From: Crocosphaera sp.
Lineage (GTDB): Bacteria; Cyanobacteriota; Cyanobacteriia; Cyanobacteriales; Microcystaceae
Length of the DNA: 64,000 bases
Direction of reading: 5' to 3'
Assembly: GCF_030064895.1 (NCBI RefSeq)
Contig: NZ_JASJEB010000004.1
Coordinates: forward strand, 33,066-97,065
Part shown: piece after piece, positions 1 to 8,934 of the stretch
Position numbering within the stretch: position 1 is the stretch's first letter
Layout: each line of letters opens with the position of its first letter
Translations under genes and position numbers: made by a program
Notes under the pieces: generated by a model
Database searches by the model: none
The model's input: only the letters and a program-made list of their open reading frames with translations
What the model was told of the DNA's origin: nothing

Positions 1-27
1 GGTTTTAATGTTGCTAAAGTGTGACAT
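1..27 (-). CDS. ycf35: Ycf35 (DUF1257) family protein, N-terminal fragment cut by the window edge
   Basis: Read on the minus strand from base 27, the first nine codons give MSHFSNIKT. This is the conserved opening of Ycf35, a small protein of cyanobacteria and red-algal plastids whose role is not well established. The gene runs out of the window. It lies 55 bases downstream of a DUF2997 gene on the same strand, and that pairing is common in cyanobacteria, which supports the call. Only nine residues are visible, so the identification rests on the start motif plus the neighbour. Confidence 0.8.
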
Positions 28-82
28 ATTCTTGGGAATGTTAAAGGTTACAAAGGGTAAGAAAACCAAGGCAAATAAACCA

Positions 83-298
83 TTACCAATCGCTAAAAGA
101 CGTTTGATTAGTCGCTTTTGTGGATTCAGTAATGGGTTGCTCATAGTATTGCGAAGTCTTTTCAGTAGAAACGACTCGCCCTAATTGGGCTTCGATCGCT
201 GCTGTTACCTCTTGACAAGAGGAACCAATTATGCCCGTGACCATTTCTTTAACACGGCCATCAGGATAAATAACAAATTCTAGGGTTTCCATATTCAT
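83..298 (-). CDS. DUF2997 family small protein
   Basis: This 71-residue protein matches the DUF2997 pattern: an N-terminal strand ending in YPDGRVKEMVTG, a GSSC segment, then EAQLGRVVS and a polar tail rich in Thr and Ser. The function is unknown. The family is usually found directly beside ycf35, as here, so the two are likely co-transcribed and may act together. The start at 298 gives MNMETLEF; a second Met two codons in is equally possible. No signal peptide or membrane segment is visible, so it is probably cytosolic. Confidence 0.85.
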   Translation of the reverse strand: MNMETLEFVIYPDGRVKEMVTGIIGSSCQEVTAAIEAQLGRVVSTEKTSQYYEQPITESTKATNQTSFSDW

Positions 299-603
299 GG
301 TTGATACTAGAACAAAAGTTTACACAAAGTTTAGGCGTTATCTTTCTCCGGAGGAGGATTAATTTCGCCCATTCTGGTCAAGACATAAATCTTGATCAAC
401 TTTAGCATTATTAATCAAATCTTAGCAAAAATTAACATTTGATTAGTGGTCGGCTCAGTTTATTGTAAGTTTCCCTTAACCTTCCGAAAAAAGTCAAGGG
501 TAACTTTGCTGTCAAGGTCGGAAGTTAACAAAAATATACAAAATATACTAGCTGGAGTTCTGAGTTAGGGACTCCGCACACTTCCTACCCCTCCCACACT
601 CTC
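299..603. other. Intergenic region with no recognised gene
   Basis: About 305 AT-rich bases lie between the DUF2997 start and the permease stop. A 25-codon minus-strand reading frame is present near 325-405, but it has no ribosome site and no recognisable motif. Bases 575-603 hold a C-rich stretch of the CTCCCACACT type that recurs elsewhere in the window (26.0 and 53.9 kb). The promoter of the DUF2997/ycf35 unit should lie here, but no clear -35/-10 pair stands out. Confidence 0.5.
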
Positions 604-1716
604 TTACTCAAGGCTGCGAGGATCGAGGGCATCCCTCAAACCATCTCCCAGTAAATTAAAGGAGAGAACCGTAAGAATAATTAAAAGAGCAGGAGGCCAA
701 ATTAACCAGGGTTGAAGGACTAAAATGGAGGCATTGGTTGATACAGACAGTAAATTACCCCAACTTGGGTCAGGTTGTTGAATCCCTAAACCAATGAGAC
801 TGAGGACAGACTCAGAAACAATAAAACCAGGAACAGCTAAGGTAGCTGAGATGATGATATAGGTGGCCGTTTGGGGGAGTACATGACGAACAATAATGCG
901 CCAAGGGGTTGCCCCCATTGCTTTTGCGGCCTGAACAAACTCTTGTTCTTTGAGGGATAAAACCTGACCACGGATAACTCTGGCCAGTCCCGACCAACCA
1001 ATAAAAGAAGTAATTAAGACAATCAACAAAAATCTTTGCGCACTGGTCAAACTAGGGGGAAGTACAGCAGCTAAAGCCACTAAAAGATAAATGCCAGGGA
1101 TTGTCATTAAAACTTCTACCAGACGCATCAAAACCGCATCGAGCCAGCCACCAAAATAACCTGCAATACCACCTACTAGCATTCCCAGGGGAAAAGAGAT
1201 AATAATCCCCACTAGACCGATAAATAAGCTAATCCTGCCGCCAAACAGTAAACGACTGAATTGATCTCGTCCTTGTTCATCCGTTCCCAGTAAATTGAGT
1301 TTGGCCGGACCGACAGTGCCAAAAAGATGACGGTTGAGGGGTATCCCAGAAAACAACTCTACCTCTTCAAAAGAAGGAGGTAAAGGGAGACGAACTTGCA
1401 AGAATTGGTAACTGTCACCCTTAACCAAAAGACGAATGGGTGAGGGTTGCTCAAAATCGACGTTTAAACTGCGTTTTCCTGTTTCAACATCTGTAGGACT
1501 TTGAGTTGTGGGATAGACGTGAGGGCCAATAAAGCGACCATCTTGGGTTGTCCAATGAATTTGTGTGGGGGGAAGGAGAGAGCCATCAGCCTGGGATGTG
1601 TAAGGATTATAAGGGGCAACGAAATCCGCAGCAATGACGGCTACATAAAAAATTATCAGTAATACTGCTCCAAAGCGGGCTAAAGGATTATCTTTAAGTT
1701 TTTGCCACCAGTTCAT
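604..1716 (-). CDS. ABC transporter inner-membrane permease, DppC/OppC type
   Basis: This 370-residue integral membrane protein is of the peptide/nickel importer permease family. It has a first membrane segment at about residues 12-32 and a long soluble insertion to about 145. The LLGTDEQGRDQFSRLLFGGR motif typical of DppC/OppC follows, then five further membrane segments. The EAA-type loop reads FVQAAKAMGATPWRIIVRHV, which contacts the ATPase. A complete importer also needs a DppB-type permease, two ATPases and a binding protein, and none is adjacent. Scattered subunits are common in cyanobacteria. The substrate cannot be told from sequence; the family assignment is firm. Confidence 0.88.
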   Translation of the reverse strand: MNWWQKLKDNPLARFGAVLLIIFYVAVIAADFVAPYNPYTSQADGSLLPPTQIHWTTQDGRFIGPHVYPTTQSPTDVETGKRSLNVDFEQPSPIRLLVKGDSYQFLQVRLPLPPSFEEVELFSGIPLNRHLFGTVGPAKLNLLGTDEQGRDQFSRLLFGGRISLFIGLVGIIISFPLGMLVGGIAGYFGGWLDAVLMRLVEVLMTIPGIYLLVALAAVLPPSLTSAQRFLLIVLITSFIGWSGLARVIRGQVLSLKEQEFVQAAKAMGATPWRIIVRHVLPQTATYIIISATLAVPGFIVSESVLSLIGLGIQQPDPSWGNLLSVSTNASILVLQPWLIWPPALLIILTVLSFNLLGDGLRDALDPRSLE

Positions 1717-1768
1717 AATTAAAGGTTAAGAATTTACTCAACAATTATAAACTGTTGGATTAGCTGGT

Positions 1769-3220
1769 CTATTTTGTTTCGTTTAGTTCCACTAAAATAA
1801 CTGCATCATCAAAATTGGGAGAATCCTTTTGCTTCTGAAAAGAGATTATTTCCAAAGTGACTGGATCTATATTTTCGGGTGTAGTTGTCAAAAATTCAAA
1901 CTCTACAAAATAGAGAACCTTGTTATCAGGAAGAAAGAAGTTGTAAGTATCACCTTCACCCTTCTTAATTAAGTCTTTACTATTTAACTGATTGACAATT
2001 TCCTGAAAATTGTCTGATGAACTAGGAACAATATCATTGAGCTTAGTATAATTACTGGTGTCATTAGTAGCATACTTGACGTTATCTGTAACTGTGGCAT
2101 TGATCTCATATTGCATATTTTCACGGCTACATCCTCCGGATCGCGTTTCTTTGATATGAGGGTTAGCTCTTTCATTTTTATCAAATCGAACGGCAGAACC
2201 TCGGTTTGCCCCATCAACCCCACCCTCAGCTTTAGTATAAAAAACGGTTGTAACTTCATCACTGGTGGTATTGTCGTAACAAGGAATTTTCGCATACACA
2301 ACATCAATAATTGCATTACCAGGTTCCTTAAATGTAATGTCTGGGTTAACCCGAAAACCAGGGATATCTCCTCCATTGCCACCACTGACTTCCGAACGGG
2401 CATGAGCCATACTTACCACTTCATACTCCATCTTATGGGCATGACGGCTTTCTTTCCTCCTAATACCTTCTTGTTCGTACCCCAAATGCTGGAATTCATG
2501 GAGGGTGGTACCGACAAGACTAAATTGTGCTAGTTGTTTATCTTCTCGCACACAACTAAAAAATCCCTTGACATCTGCTGTTTCTTTGGGAAAACGAAAC
2601 CATTGATTACCTTCACTATCGGTATATACACCTTCTTCAGTGGGATCACGTGTTAGGTTGCGACAATCTTTTCGCTTGTCATCCAAGTCTACTACCATCA
2701 TGTCTACAAGAGTGAGACTTCTCCACTTACTGGGTTTTCTGCCTTTATCCTTGTCTACATTCTCCGGCTCGTCTGGATGTTTATGGGTTCCATTCCCGTA
2801 GAATCCTGGTCCAAAACGTTTAATCTCCCCAGGACCACGCCAAACTCGAGCGTCATCGACCTCATCTATATAGTAAATCACTCGTTCATAAATTCCGTCA
2901 ATTTTAAGAGCGAGAATGGGGGTTTTGTCAGGATGTTTGCTAAAAAAGGTGGGAGCAGATAATTTAATATCGTCAATGTTGGTTTCAATAGTTTTAGCAG
3001 TACGAATTTCTTCGCTAATAAATTCGGTTGCTCTGTTAAGTTCATATTGCATTGCTCCAGTGGCATTAGCAACTTTATTCTCCTTTAAAATCATAATCAA
3101 CCCGAACCCCGACACCATGACAACCACCAAAGTCATGGCCGCAGCAATCATTAATTCAACAAGAGTCCAACCACCAGCAGGAGGGGATTTTTGTAAGAGT
3201 TTTAAGTAGATTTTTAACAT
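1769..3220 (-). CDS. PilW-like type IV pseudopilin (prepilin-type N-terminal methylation motif)
   Basis: The 483-residue protein opens with a short leader (residues 1-17) ending in AGG, followed by WTLVELMIAAAM and a hydrophobic helix. This is a class III prepilin signal cut by PilD before W, with Glu at mature position 5. The remaining ~430 residues are polar, contain several Cys, and should form a periplasmic or surface domain. Large PilW-like minor pilins of this kind prime pilus assembly. It is the last gene of a minus-strand pseudopilin set and starts 9 bases after the preceding stop. A link to hormogonium-polysaccharide (Hps) pseudopilins is possible but not provable here. Confidence 0.8.
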   Translation of the reverse strand: MLKIYLKLLQKSPPAGGWTLVELMIAAAMTLVVVMVSGFGLIMILKENKVANATGAMQYELNRATEFISEEIRTAKTIETNIDDIKLSAPTFFSKHPDKTPILALKIDGIYERVIYYIDEVDDARVWRGPGEIKRFGPGFYGNGTHKHPDEPENVDKDKGRKPSKWRSLTLVDMMVVDLDDKRKDCRNLTRDPTEEGVYTDSEGNQWFRFPKETADVKGFFSCVREDKQLAQFSLVGTTLHEFQHLGYEQEGIRRKESRHAHKMEYEVVSMAHARSEVSGGNGGDIPGFRVNPDITFKEPGNAIIDVVYAKIPCYDNTTSDEVTTVFYTKAEGGVDGANRGSAVRFDKNERANPHIKETRSGGCSRENMQYEINATVTDNVKYATNDTSNYTKLNDIVPSSSDNFQEIVNQLNSKDLIKKGEGDTYNFFLPDNKVLYFVEFEFLTTTPENIDPVTLEIISFQKQKDSPNFDDAVILVELNETK

Positions 3221-3229
3221 AATTTTTTC

Positions 3230-3844
3230 TTAGTTTGGTGTTAATTTTTCACAGTAGTTAGCATCGATGGTGTTGTTGGCTGCGTTTGCATCGTAAATTC
3301 CTGTTCTCATGATTCCTAGTCCATCACTGATAACCAAGCATCTTTGTACACCTTGACCTTTTGTGGGTCGAACCACAAGAGTCCCTTTTTCTGTTGTTGT
3401 ACCTTTAAAGGAAAAAGTCACACCCCCTTGGAGTTGGTTGCCATTCATGACAACCTCAACGCTTTCGGGTAATTCCCTGTCAACGCCACCTAGACAACCA
3501 TCATTGTCTTCGTCTGGATCATCTCTATCAATATCAAGAGAAAAATAATCATCGCCGGACTTTTTCTCGATTTTAATGGTGCATTTTTTAGAGTTGCGAA
3601 TGGCTTGTTTTTGGGCATCTTGCAAGGCCAGTTGAATTTGATTAAGACCTTGTTTGACTTGATCTCCTTGTAGCATTGCCATTAAACTCGGGGTGCCAAT
3701 GGCAGCAATAATCCCAGTAATTACTGTGACAATCATTATTTCTAAGAGGGTCATTCCCCTATTCGGATGTCGGTGACAAAGCGCACTCAGCAACAGCGGC
3801 CGGCATAACTTCTGCGTAATTTTCAGCGATGATTGATTCGTCAT
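3230..3844 (-). CDS. GspH/FimT-like type IV pseudopilin
   Basis: The prepilin cleavage site is at NRG followed by MTLLEIMIVTVITGIIAAIG, with Glu at mature position 5. After the helix comes a segment resembling GspH/FimT pseudopilins (QDAQKQAIRNSKKCTI), then a small beta-rich domain with a Cys near the C-terminus. I chose the Met at 3844, which gives a 30-residue leader. An earlier Met at 3946 would overlap the upstream gene much more, and a TTG start would give a 13-residue leader. Even with 3844 the gene overlaps the end of the PilV-like gene by 86 bases, so the two are probably translationally coupled. Confidence 0.75.
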   Translation of the reverse strand: MTNQSSLKITQKLCRPLLLSALCHRHPNRGMTLLEIMIVTVITGIIAAIGTPSLMAMLQGDQVKQGLNQIQLALQDAQKQAIRNSKKCTIKIEKKSGDDYFSLDIDRDDPDEDNDGCLGGVDRELPESVEVVMNGNQLQGGVTFSFKGTTTEKGTLVVRPTKGQGVQRCLVISDGLGIMRTGIYDANAANNTIDANYCEKLTPN

Positions 3845-4535
3845 CTCGTAAGGTGTCACCATCTTGATCTTGTCCTCCTTGACCTGGTACATAGGGTTCT
3901 CCCATTCGATAATAAACTTGTAAAACGTCGTAATTGGTCTGGTCATCCACTGTCATTAATCGGACCAGACGATAATTTTTATTGAGAAGATTATTGTCAA
4001 AATTTGGGTCTGATTCATTATCACTGCCGTTCATGAGTATTTGCACCACGACGTTTCCGGGAGCGTTGGAAAAGATTTTGTCTTTATTACTAATAGCTGG
4101 AGAGGATTTAGTGGTAGTGTCGTTATTACCGTGGCTATTTATATCTTTGCTTAATAAATCATCTAATTCGTTGACTAAATCTGCCCCAAAACCCTTATCT
4201 TTCTTGTCAATGGCGGCCGCTCCCCGAGAACGGTTACAAATTTCTTCATTAGTCAGATTACCAGGGTTAAGAACTGAACTATTTTGAATATTATCAAGAC
4301 CCATATTACTGGCGGTTGCCTGTATTCTTTCAATGTCTTGTTGGATCAAAAAGTTAGCTTGAGCTTGTCTTTCCGATTTAACTTGTAAAACAGCGTTAAT
4401 GGTCATCGCTTGTAAGGTTCCCATTAGAAAGGCTGAGGTCATTAACATCGAGATAAGGACCTCAAGGAGACTCAAACCTTGATTATTTTTCGGTTTTGAG
4501 CGATGAAGAATTAGTTTCAGTAGTAGTTTGTTCAT
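3759..4535 (-). CDS. PilV-like type IV pseudopilin
   Basis: This 258-residue protein has a 20-residue basic leader ending in NNQG, then LSLLEVLISMLMTSAFLMG with Glu at mature position 5. That is a class III prepilin signal. The mature domain is acidic and Asn/Asp-rich, as expected for an exported minor pilin. It resembles PilV and the HpsB group of cyanobacterial pseudopilins. It starts just past the hairpin end of the IscB remnant, which therefore separates it from the PilX/HpsA-like gene. Its 3' end overlaps the next pseudopilin gene. Confidence 0.78.
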   Translation of the reverse strand: MNKLLLKLILHRSKPKNNQGLSLLEVLISMLMTSAFLMGTLQAMTINAVLQVKSERQAQANFLIQQDIERIQATASNMGLDNIQNSSVLNPGNLTNEEICNRSRGAAAIDKKDKGFGADLVNELDDLLSKDINSHGNNDTTTKSSPAISNKDKIFSNAPGNVVVQILMNGSDNESDPNFDNNLLNKNYRLVRLMTVDDQTNYDVLQVYYRMGEPYVPGQGGQDQDGDTLRDDESIIAENYAEVMPAAVAECALSPTSE

Positions 4536-4548
4536 CCTAAAATATGCG

Positions 4549-4587
4549 AGAGGAAACCCCGTCGTCTCAAAACGTCGGGGAGGAAAC
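4549..4587. repeat. Hairpin end of an IS200/IS605-type (IscB) element
   Basis: CCCCG at 4557-4561 pairs with CGGGG at 4576-4580 around a 14-base loop. The hairpin is bordered by two direct copies of GAGGAAAC (4550-4557 and 4580-4587). On the minus strand it sits 10 bases after the stop of the IscB remnant and 14 bases before the start of the PilV-like gene. Subterminal hairpins of this kind are what IS200/IS605 TnpA recognises, so this is probably the right end of the element. It could also slow transcription into the downstream pseudopilin genes. Confidence 0.55.
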
Positions 4588-4596
4588 GAGCATCAA

Positions 4597-4992
4597 CTAA
4601 CAAATAGTTGCTCCAACGAAGTCCGTTTCCTGTTTACAAATAAGCCCCGTAGAGCGTTGAAGCAACACAACTTTCGAGGCAGTAAATTGTCCCAATCTTT
4701 TCCAATTAAAATCGGAAACTGAGATTTGTTGAGATTTGTTTAGCGGTATGGCCAGAACACCAGCCAGAGAAAATATACTGCGCTTACCAGAAAAGAGTTT
4801 TCCTGGGTCAATTCCTAGAGCAATATACTGAGTTTTGGTGTCAGATGGCTCAACTAAAAGTTGAACATAAAATTGTCCTAAGTTATTGAACTTTCCAACA
4901 GCTTTTTTCTCTTCAATCCACGGTCTAGTCCGACTTGGTTTAGTGGGCATTAAGGGTGTTCCTTTGAGGGATAAAACAGGTACTCTTAACAT
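4597..4992 (-). pseudogene. iscB: Internally deleted IscB (RRXRR-domain, RuvC-type) remnant
   Basis: Residues 1-69 match the conserved start of cyanobacterial IscB: LMPTKPSRTRPWIEE, FYVQLLVEPS, then GIDPGKLFSG. The GIDPG carries the first RuvC aspartate (D62). Residues from about 90 to 131 look like the normal IscB C-terminus (ISVSDFNWKRLGQF). Everything between is missing: the bridge helix, the HNH domain and the rest of RuvC. The product is 131 residues instead of the usual 400 or more. The frame stays open, so a short protein could still be made, but it cannot be a nuclease. No room remains upstream for an omega/HEARO RNA. It is inserted in a pseudopilin operon. Confidence 0.7.
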
Positions 4993-5034
4993 GGAGATAA
5001 TCCTCAGAGTTTAAGTTAAAGTTTCTTTGCCCAC

Positions 5035-6744
5035 CTAATCTACTTCTATACTTCGATAAGAGGAAACTTGGCCAACAACTGTGAAGTTTTGAGGCCGTCC
5101 TCGTTGACTTCCTGAATCACCCATAACCAGGGTTGAACCAACATCCATTTGTTTGATGGAGCGATCGCAATCAGATCCACTATTGGAAGCATCCATTACT
5201 TTAACCCATGCTGCTCCTCGTATTTGTGCTTGAGATATCAGTAACTTAGTTTGCGGGGCGTGAACAAAGCCACTAATTATGGTGCCACCAGATATATTGA
5301 TTTCTTTTGAACTTGACCGGCTATAAAGTTCTAGTTTACTGGGATCTTCAGGATCACCAATGAAGGTCACTACAGTCTGGTTACCACTTTCACTCCGACA
5401 TTGGGTAGTCTGAGCGTTATCAAATGTGCTTGTTCCGCTCATAGTAATTCCACCGTCGATAAAAATAACAACTTTTTTACCTACAGGGGGATTAATTCTG
5501 ATTTGTGCGTTACTCAGTATGATAGAGTCATCCCCTTTAAAGTGATAGTAATAGATATTGCCAATGGCGGTGTCTGTAGCATTATTTTGAAAGTCATCGC
5601 ATTGTTCGCTGCTACTACCACTCGAAGTGTTTCCAGAAACACCACGAGGTAAAGTGATACCACAATTGCTAAAGTTAAGAGGATCTAAGTTGGAAACACC
5701 ACTAGGAACCTCGGGAATATCAGGCAGATTATCTCTTACTTGTTGAACACCACCATTTTCAGTCGGGTTAACATTTGTCTCACCAATTGCGATGGCAGTG
5801 GAATCTAATTTGTTGCTATTGACATAACTCTCGCTAGTATTCCAGTCACCATTCTGTGAGCAATCTATCCAGGTAACAGCGTTAATTGGTTTATTGGGTT
5901 TACTTGAATCACTGGACTGTTTTGAGTTGTCATTATTACCTCCCGAGCCGTTATTTGTATCACTAACCCATAATCCTGGGGTCAGAGCAGTGTTTTCAGT
6001 TCCAGTAGCGTTACTTGAATTATCAGACCGTTCAAGGATAGGCAAATTAACACTAATTTTCCTGATAGAATTATTAAACTTAAGATCACTACTGCTATTG
6101 TCTTGATCAAGTCCGCGAGCTTCTATTTCTAGCTTAACTATGTTTGGAGCAGTTGTATCTGGCAGCAATTCATAACTGGTTAAGCGAAATTCTCCAGCAG
6201 ATGAATCCTGATCATCAACTTCGATCCACTGCTTGTTACGGAGTTTGTCAACCATATCATTAAACTCGTCTTTATCAAAGGGAGCAATTGGCTCATATGT
6301 ATCGGAATTGCCTCCCCCTAGTCCCCATTCCCCAGGGATTTGAGTACCATCACAGGCCTTAGCTTCTAATTCATGACCACCGCCATTATTATTGTTATTA
6401 TTATTGCCATCACCACTAGGTTGGTATTTATTAACGATTTGAGTAGCAACAGTTGGCCAGTCCTCAAGCTTTGTTTTAATAAGTTCTTGATGCTGTTCTT
6501 GATTCAAAAACTGGGCAATGCGTATCACCCCAACTTCAGCTTTAGCCATGCCTTTAGCGATGTTTTGTTGAACGGTAACTTTCTCTTTTTCGCTGCTGCT
6601 TCTGACTAACATAACGGCTCCTGTGAGTGTCATCAAAACTCCAGCAACTAAAGCAAATCCGCTAACAAACCCTTTATTGTTTCTACGGGAAAGACGAGAG
6701 AGAAACAAAAATATTTCTGTGTATCTTGTATTCATAATTTTCAT
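5035..6744 (-). CDS. PilX/HpsA-like pilus-associated exported protein
   Basis: The 569-residue protein starts with a basic leader (SRRNNKG) followed by FVSGFALVAGVLMTLTGAVM, a pilin-like helix that lacks Glu at mature position 5. It then has a KGMAKAEVGVIRIAQFLNQ segment as in PilX/HpsA proteins. A long Asn/Ser/Gly-rich domain follows, with poly-Asn near residues 114-120 and a beta-rich C-terminal part. HpsA of filamentous cyanobacteria is needed for polysaccharide secretion and motility. This homologue is much shorter than the Nostoc protein, so orthology is uncertain. It is the first gene of the pseudopilin set. Confidence 0.68.
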   Translation of the reverse strand: MKIMNTRYTEIFLFLSRLSRRNNKGFVSGFALVAGVLMTLTGAVMLVRSSSEKEKVTVQQNIAKGMAKAEVGVIRIAQFLNQEQHQELIKTKLEDWPTVATQIVNKYQPSGDGNNNNNNNGGGHELEAKACDGTQIPGEWGLGGGNSDTYEPIAPFDKDEFNDMVDKLRNKQWIEVDDQDSSAGEFRLTSYELLPDTTAPNIVKLEIEARGLDQDNSSSDLKFNNSIRKISVNLPILERSDNSSNATGTENTALTPGLWVSDTNNGSGGNNDNSKQSSDSSKPNKPINAVTWIDCSQNGDWNTSESYVNSNKLDSTAIAIGETNVNPTENGGVQQVRDNLPDIPEVPSGVSNLDPLNFSNCGITLPRGVSGNTSSGSSSEQCDDFQNNATDTAIGNIYYYHFKGDDSIILSNAQIRINPPVGKKVVIFIDGGITMSGTSTFDNAQTTQCRSESGNQTVVTFIGDPEDPSKLELYSRSSSKEINISGGTIISGFVHAPQTKLLISQAQIRGAAWVKVMDASNSGSDCDRSIKQMDVGSTLVMGDSGSQRGRPQNFTVVGQVSSYRSIEVD

Positions 6745-7263
6745 CCGAAAGTCACTATAAAAATTTAGACCGGGTTTTCACTAACTATCACACTAAAAGT
6801 TATTGTTAAAACGTTGATGATATCTATTGTGTTTTTTGCATGACAAGACAATTAAACAGACAAACAATGTGCTAACTAAATTTTTTTACTGCTATAGTTT
6901 TGGCACTCATTTTGAATGATATATTCACTATTGGCAGTGATCTAATAAGGGATAGTTATGTGATATTCGTCACACCTCCATTGTTACTCTTAATTCATTA
7001 AATAAAAACCGTGATTTTGAGTATTTTTGGAGTTTTTAGTTTTAAGATATTTTAACTATTTTTTCTTATCGTCTAATTTATTGTAGAAATTACTTAGTTA
7101 ATTTTACTGATATTTCTAGTCGCTGATAGCATTCAGCATTATGGTTACTGTAGTTATTTTAGGGTGGGCATTTTCCATCGGACTACGGTAATTTTATCTT
7201 GATCAAATAATTAGATTGCAAGTTTTCTCGGAATAATAATTTAAAGATAGGATCTAAGTTTCT
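6745..7263. other. AT-rich intergenic region, no gene seen
   Basis: About 519 bases separate the PilX/HpsA-like gene from the end of the caspase-like gene, both on the minus strand. The region is very AT-rich and has no reading frame with coding character on either strand. It must hold the promoter of the pseudopilin operon, probably within 6745-6950. A short GTGGGCAT motif near 7165 resembles the GGTGGGCAATGCCCACC repeats common in cyanobacteria, but only one arm is present. Confidence 0.5.
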
Positions 7264-8934
7264 TTACTGAGTGAGACCCTTGTGCCAATTTATTTTGGTT
7301 TCTTGTGCAATTGGATAAATTTGACTATCATTCGGTACTAAATTAATGGTTTTAATAGCTAAGGTTAATTGTCCTTTCTCTGCCCTAGTTTTAGCTAACT
7401 GATAAATATTATTACTTAATTCTTCAATTATTTTCTGGGCGTGATTATAGCCTATTTCCTTTTTTTCTATCTGTTTTAAAATTCTAATTGCTTGTTGATA
7501 TGATGAAGCTTGATTAGGTTTAATTAAAGACAATGCAGCTTCGATTAAAACTTGATTTTTTTCTTGTTGTTTGCTTAGTTTTTGCCATTCTTTTAGGCGT
7601 GTTTGCCCTAATTTATATAGTTTTTGGTTATCTTGGGGAATCAATTTTATAGCTGATATAGCTCCTTGAAAATCTCCTAAAATAGCTCTTCCTTGAGCAA
7701 TATCTAAAATAGTTTTACTCCATTCTTTAATATTATTTTGTGCTTTTCTGTAGAGGGGTGTATGGGGTTTAATGTGACGAGCATAGCTAATAGCTTCATT
7801 AAACCTTGATGCTTGCTGCGTACTTAGTTTTATCTTACCATAATCTAATATTTGTTGATTCTCCTGGGTTGTTTGATAATTTATCCGGTTGAGATGTTGA
7901 CGTATTTTTAGAGACATCCACCACAAAATACTTATTGTTCCTAATATTGCTCCTATCCATAACAAATATTGTATTATCCATAACTTTTTTTTGGTTTGAT
8001 TATTGGTTTTTGGGGTTGAACCGGAAGAGGTATTAGCAACAACCGGTTTAATGTTTGTTTTTACTACAGGAACGTTTAAATGGAGTTCTGGTTGAAAGGA
8101 TGTTTTTGGTAGCTTTGGTAAAATAAGGGTGTTTATGGGGTGTTTTTGGGGGGAATGGGGTGACGTTTTTTTTATTTTGAAGGATGGGGTGTGATCTGCT
8201 TGAGTTTTGACTAACTGTTTCTGAGGAGTAGGGAATAGGGGTTGATGACGAGTCTTATAACGACTAATAATAATGGGAAGAGCGATCGCTGGAAAATTAT
8301 TCTGACAAGATGGGTTTAATTTTTGTCTCAGGTAAGAGTCTAATTTAGCAAGGTTAAGATCATGTTTATAATAGCGAAATGCTTCGGTTAAGATAGTAAT
8401 TAAGGGACTTTTTTCTAGACTAAGATTTTGATAATAAAGGGAACGACAGGAAAAAATCAAAGAAATGCCTTTTTTCTGCGCTATTTTTAAAGTAGTTTGT
8501 CCTAGTTTCCCATCTTTTAAAGGGTTTTGTAAATCTAAAATAATTAAGAGATTTTGGCTACTATTTTGTAATTTTTCAAAAAGTGATCGCACTTTTATTC
8601 CTGTTTGTAAAACTGTATTAATGTTACTATCAATAGGCAGTAAATAATCTTCTCCTTGATAATTAATACCGTATCCTTGGAAGAAAAAACAACAATATTC
8701 TAGATTACTAGCAGTATCATCAATCCATTCTAAAATGTTATTACGATTAGGATATGTTGAAAGTTTTCCTGGGGAGGGAGAGGTATCAGTGAGTAATAAT
8801 AATTGATGGGATCGAAGATTAACTTCTGTAAAAAAATATCGATAAAGTTCCTGCGCGCTATTTTCCGCACCTCTTAAGGGTTGATAATGTAAATATTCTT
8901 CTATTCCTATACATATAGCACGAAAATTGTTCAT
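7264..8934 (-). CDS. Caspase-fold (peptidase C14) protein lacking the catalytic dyad, membrane-anchored
   Basis: Residues 1-190 follow the metacaspase/orthocaspase p20-p10 plan: AICIGIEEYLHYQPLRGAEN at the start, then FFFQGYG (83-89) where active enzymes have the catalytic His (FSGHG), then IILDLQN (131-137) where they have DxC. Here His is Tyr88 and Cys is Gln136, so proteolysis is not expected. A Pro/Lys-rich linker follows, then one membrane helix (about 319-340), then helical repeats resembling TPRs to residue 556. Such pseudo-caspases may act as scaffolds. It lies just downstream of the Gld-type ABC genes, separated from them by only 82 bases. Confidence 0.75.
   Translation of the reverse strand: MNNFRAICIGIEEYLHYQPLRGAENSAQELYRYFFTEVNLRSHQLLLLTDTSPSPGKLSTYPNRNNILEWIDDTASNLEYCCFFFQGYGINYQGEDYLLPIDSNINTVLQTGIKVRSLFEKLQNSSQNLLIILDLQNPLKDGKLGQTTLKIAQKKGISLIFSCRSLYYQNLSLEKSPLITILTEAFRYYKHDLNLAKLDSYLRQKLNPSCQNNFPAIALPIIISRYKTRHQPLFPTPQKQLVKTQADHTPSFKIKKTSPHSPQKHPINTLILPKLPKTSFQPELHLNVPVVKTNIKPVVANTSSGSTPKTNNQTKKKLWIIQYLLWIGAILGTISILWWMSLKIRQHLNRINYQTTQENQQILDYGKIKLSTQQASRFNEAISYARHIKPHTPLYRKAQNNIKEWSKTILDIAQGRAILGDFQGAISAIKLIPQDNQKLYKLGQTRLKEWQKLSKQQEKNQVLIEAALSLIKPNQASSYQQAIRILKQIEKKEIGYNHAQKIIEELSNNIYQLAKTRAEKGQLTLAIKTINLVPNDSQIYPIAQETKINWHKGLTQ

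Noticed and set aside
325..405. 25-codon minus-strand frame upstream of DUF2997
   Set aside because: No ribosome site and no known small-protein match; probably chance.
7264..8934. Active metacaspase
   Set aside because: The catalytic His and Cys positions are Tyr88 and Gln136, so protease activity is not supported.
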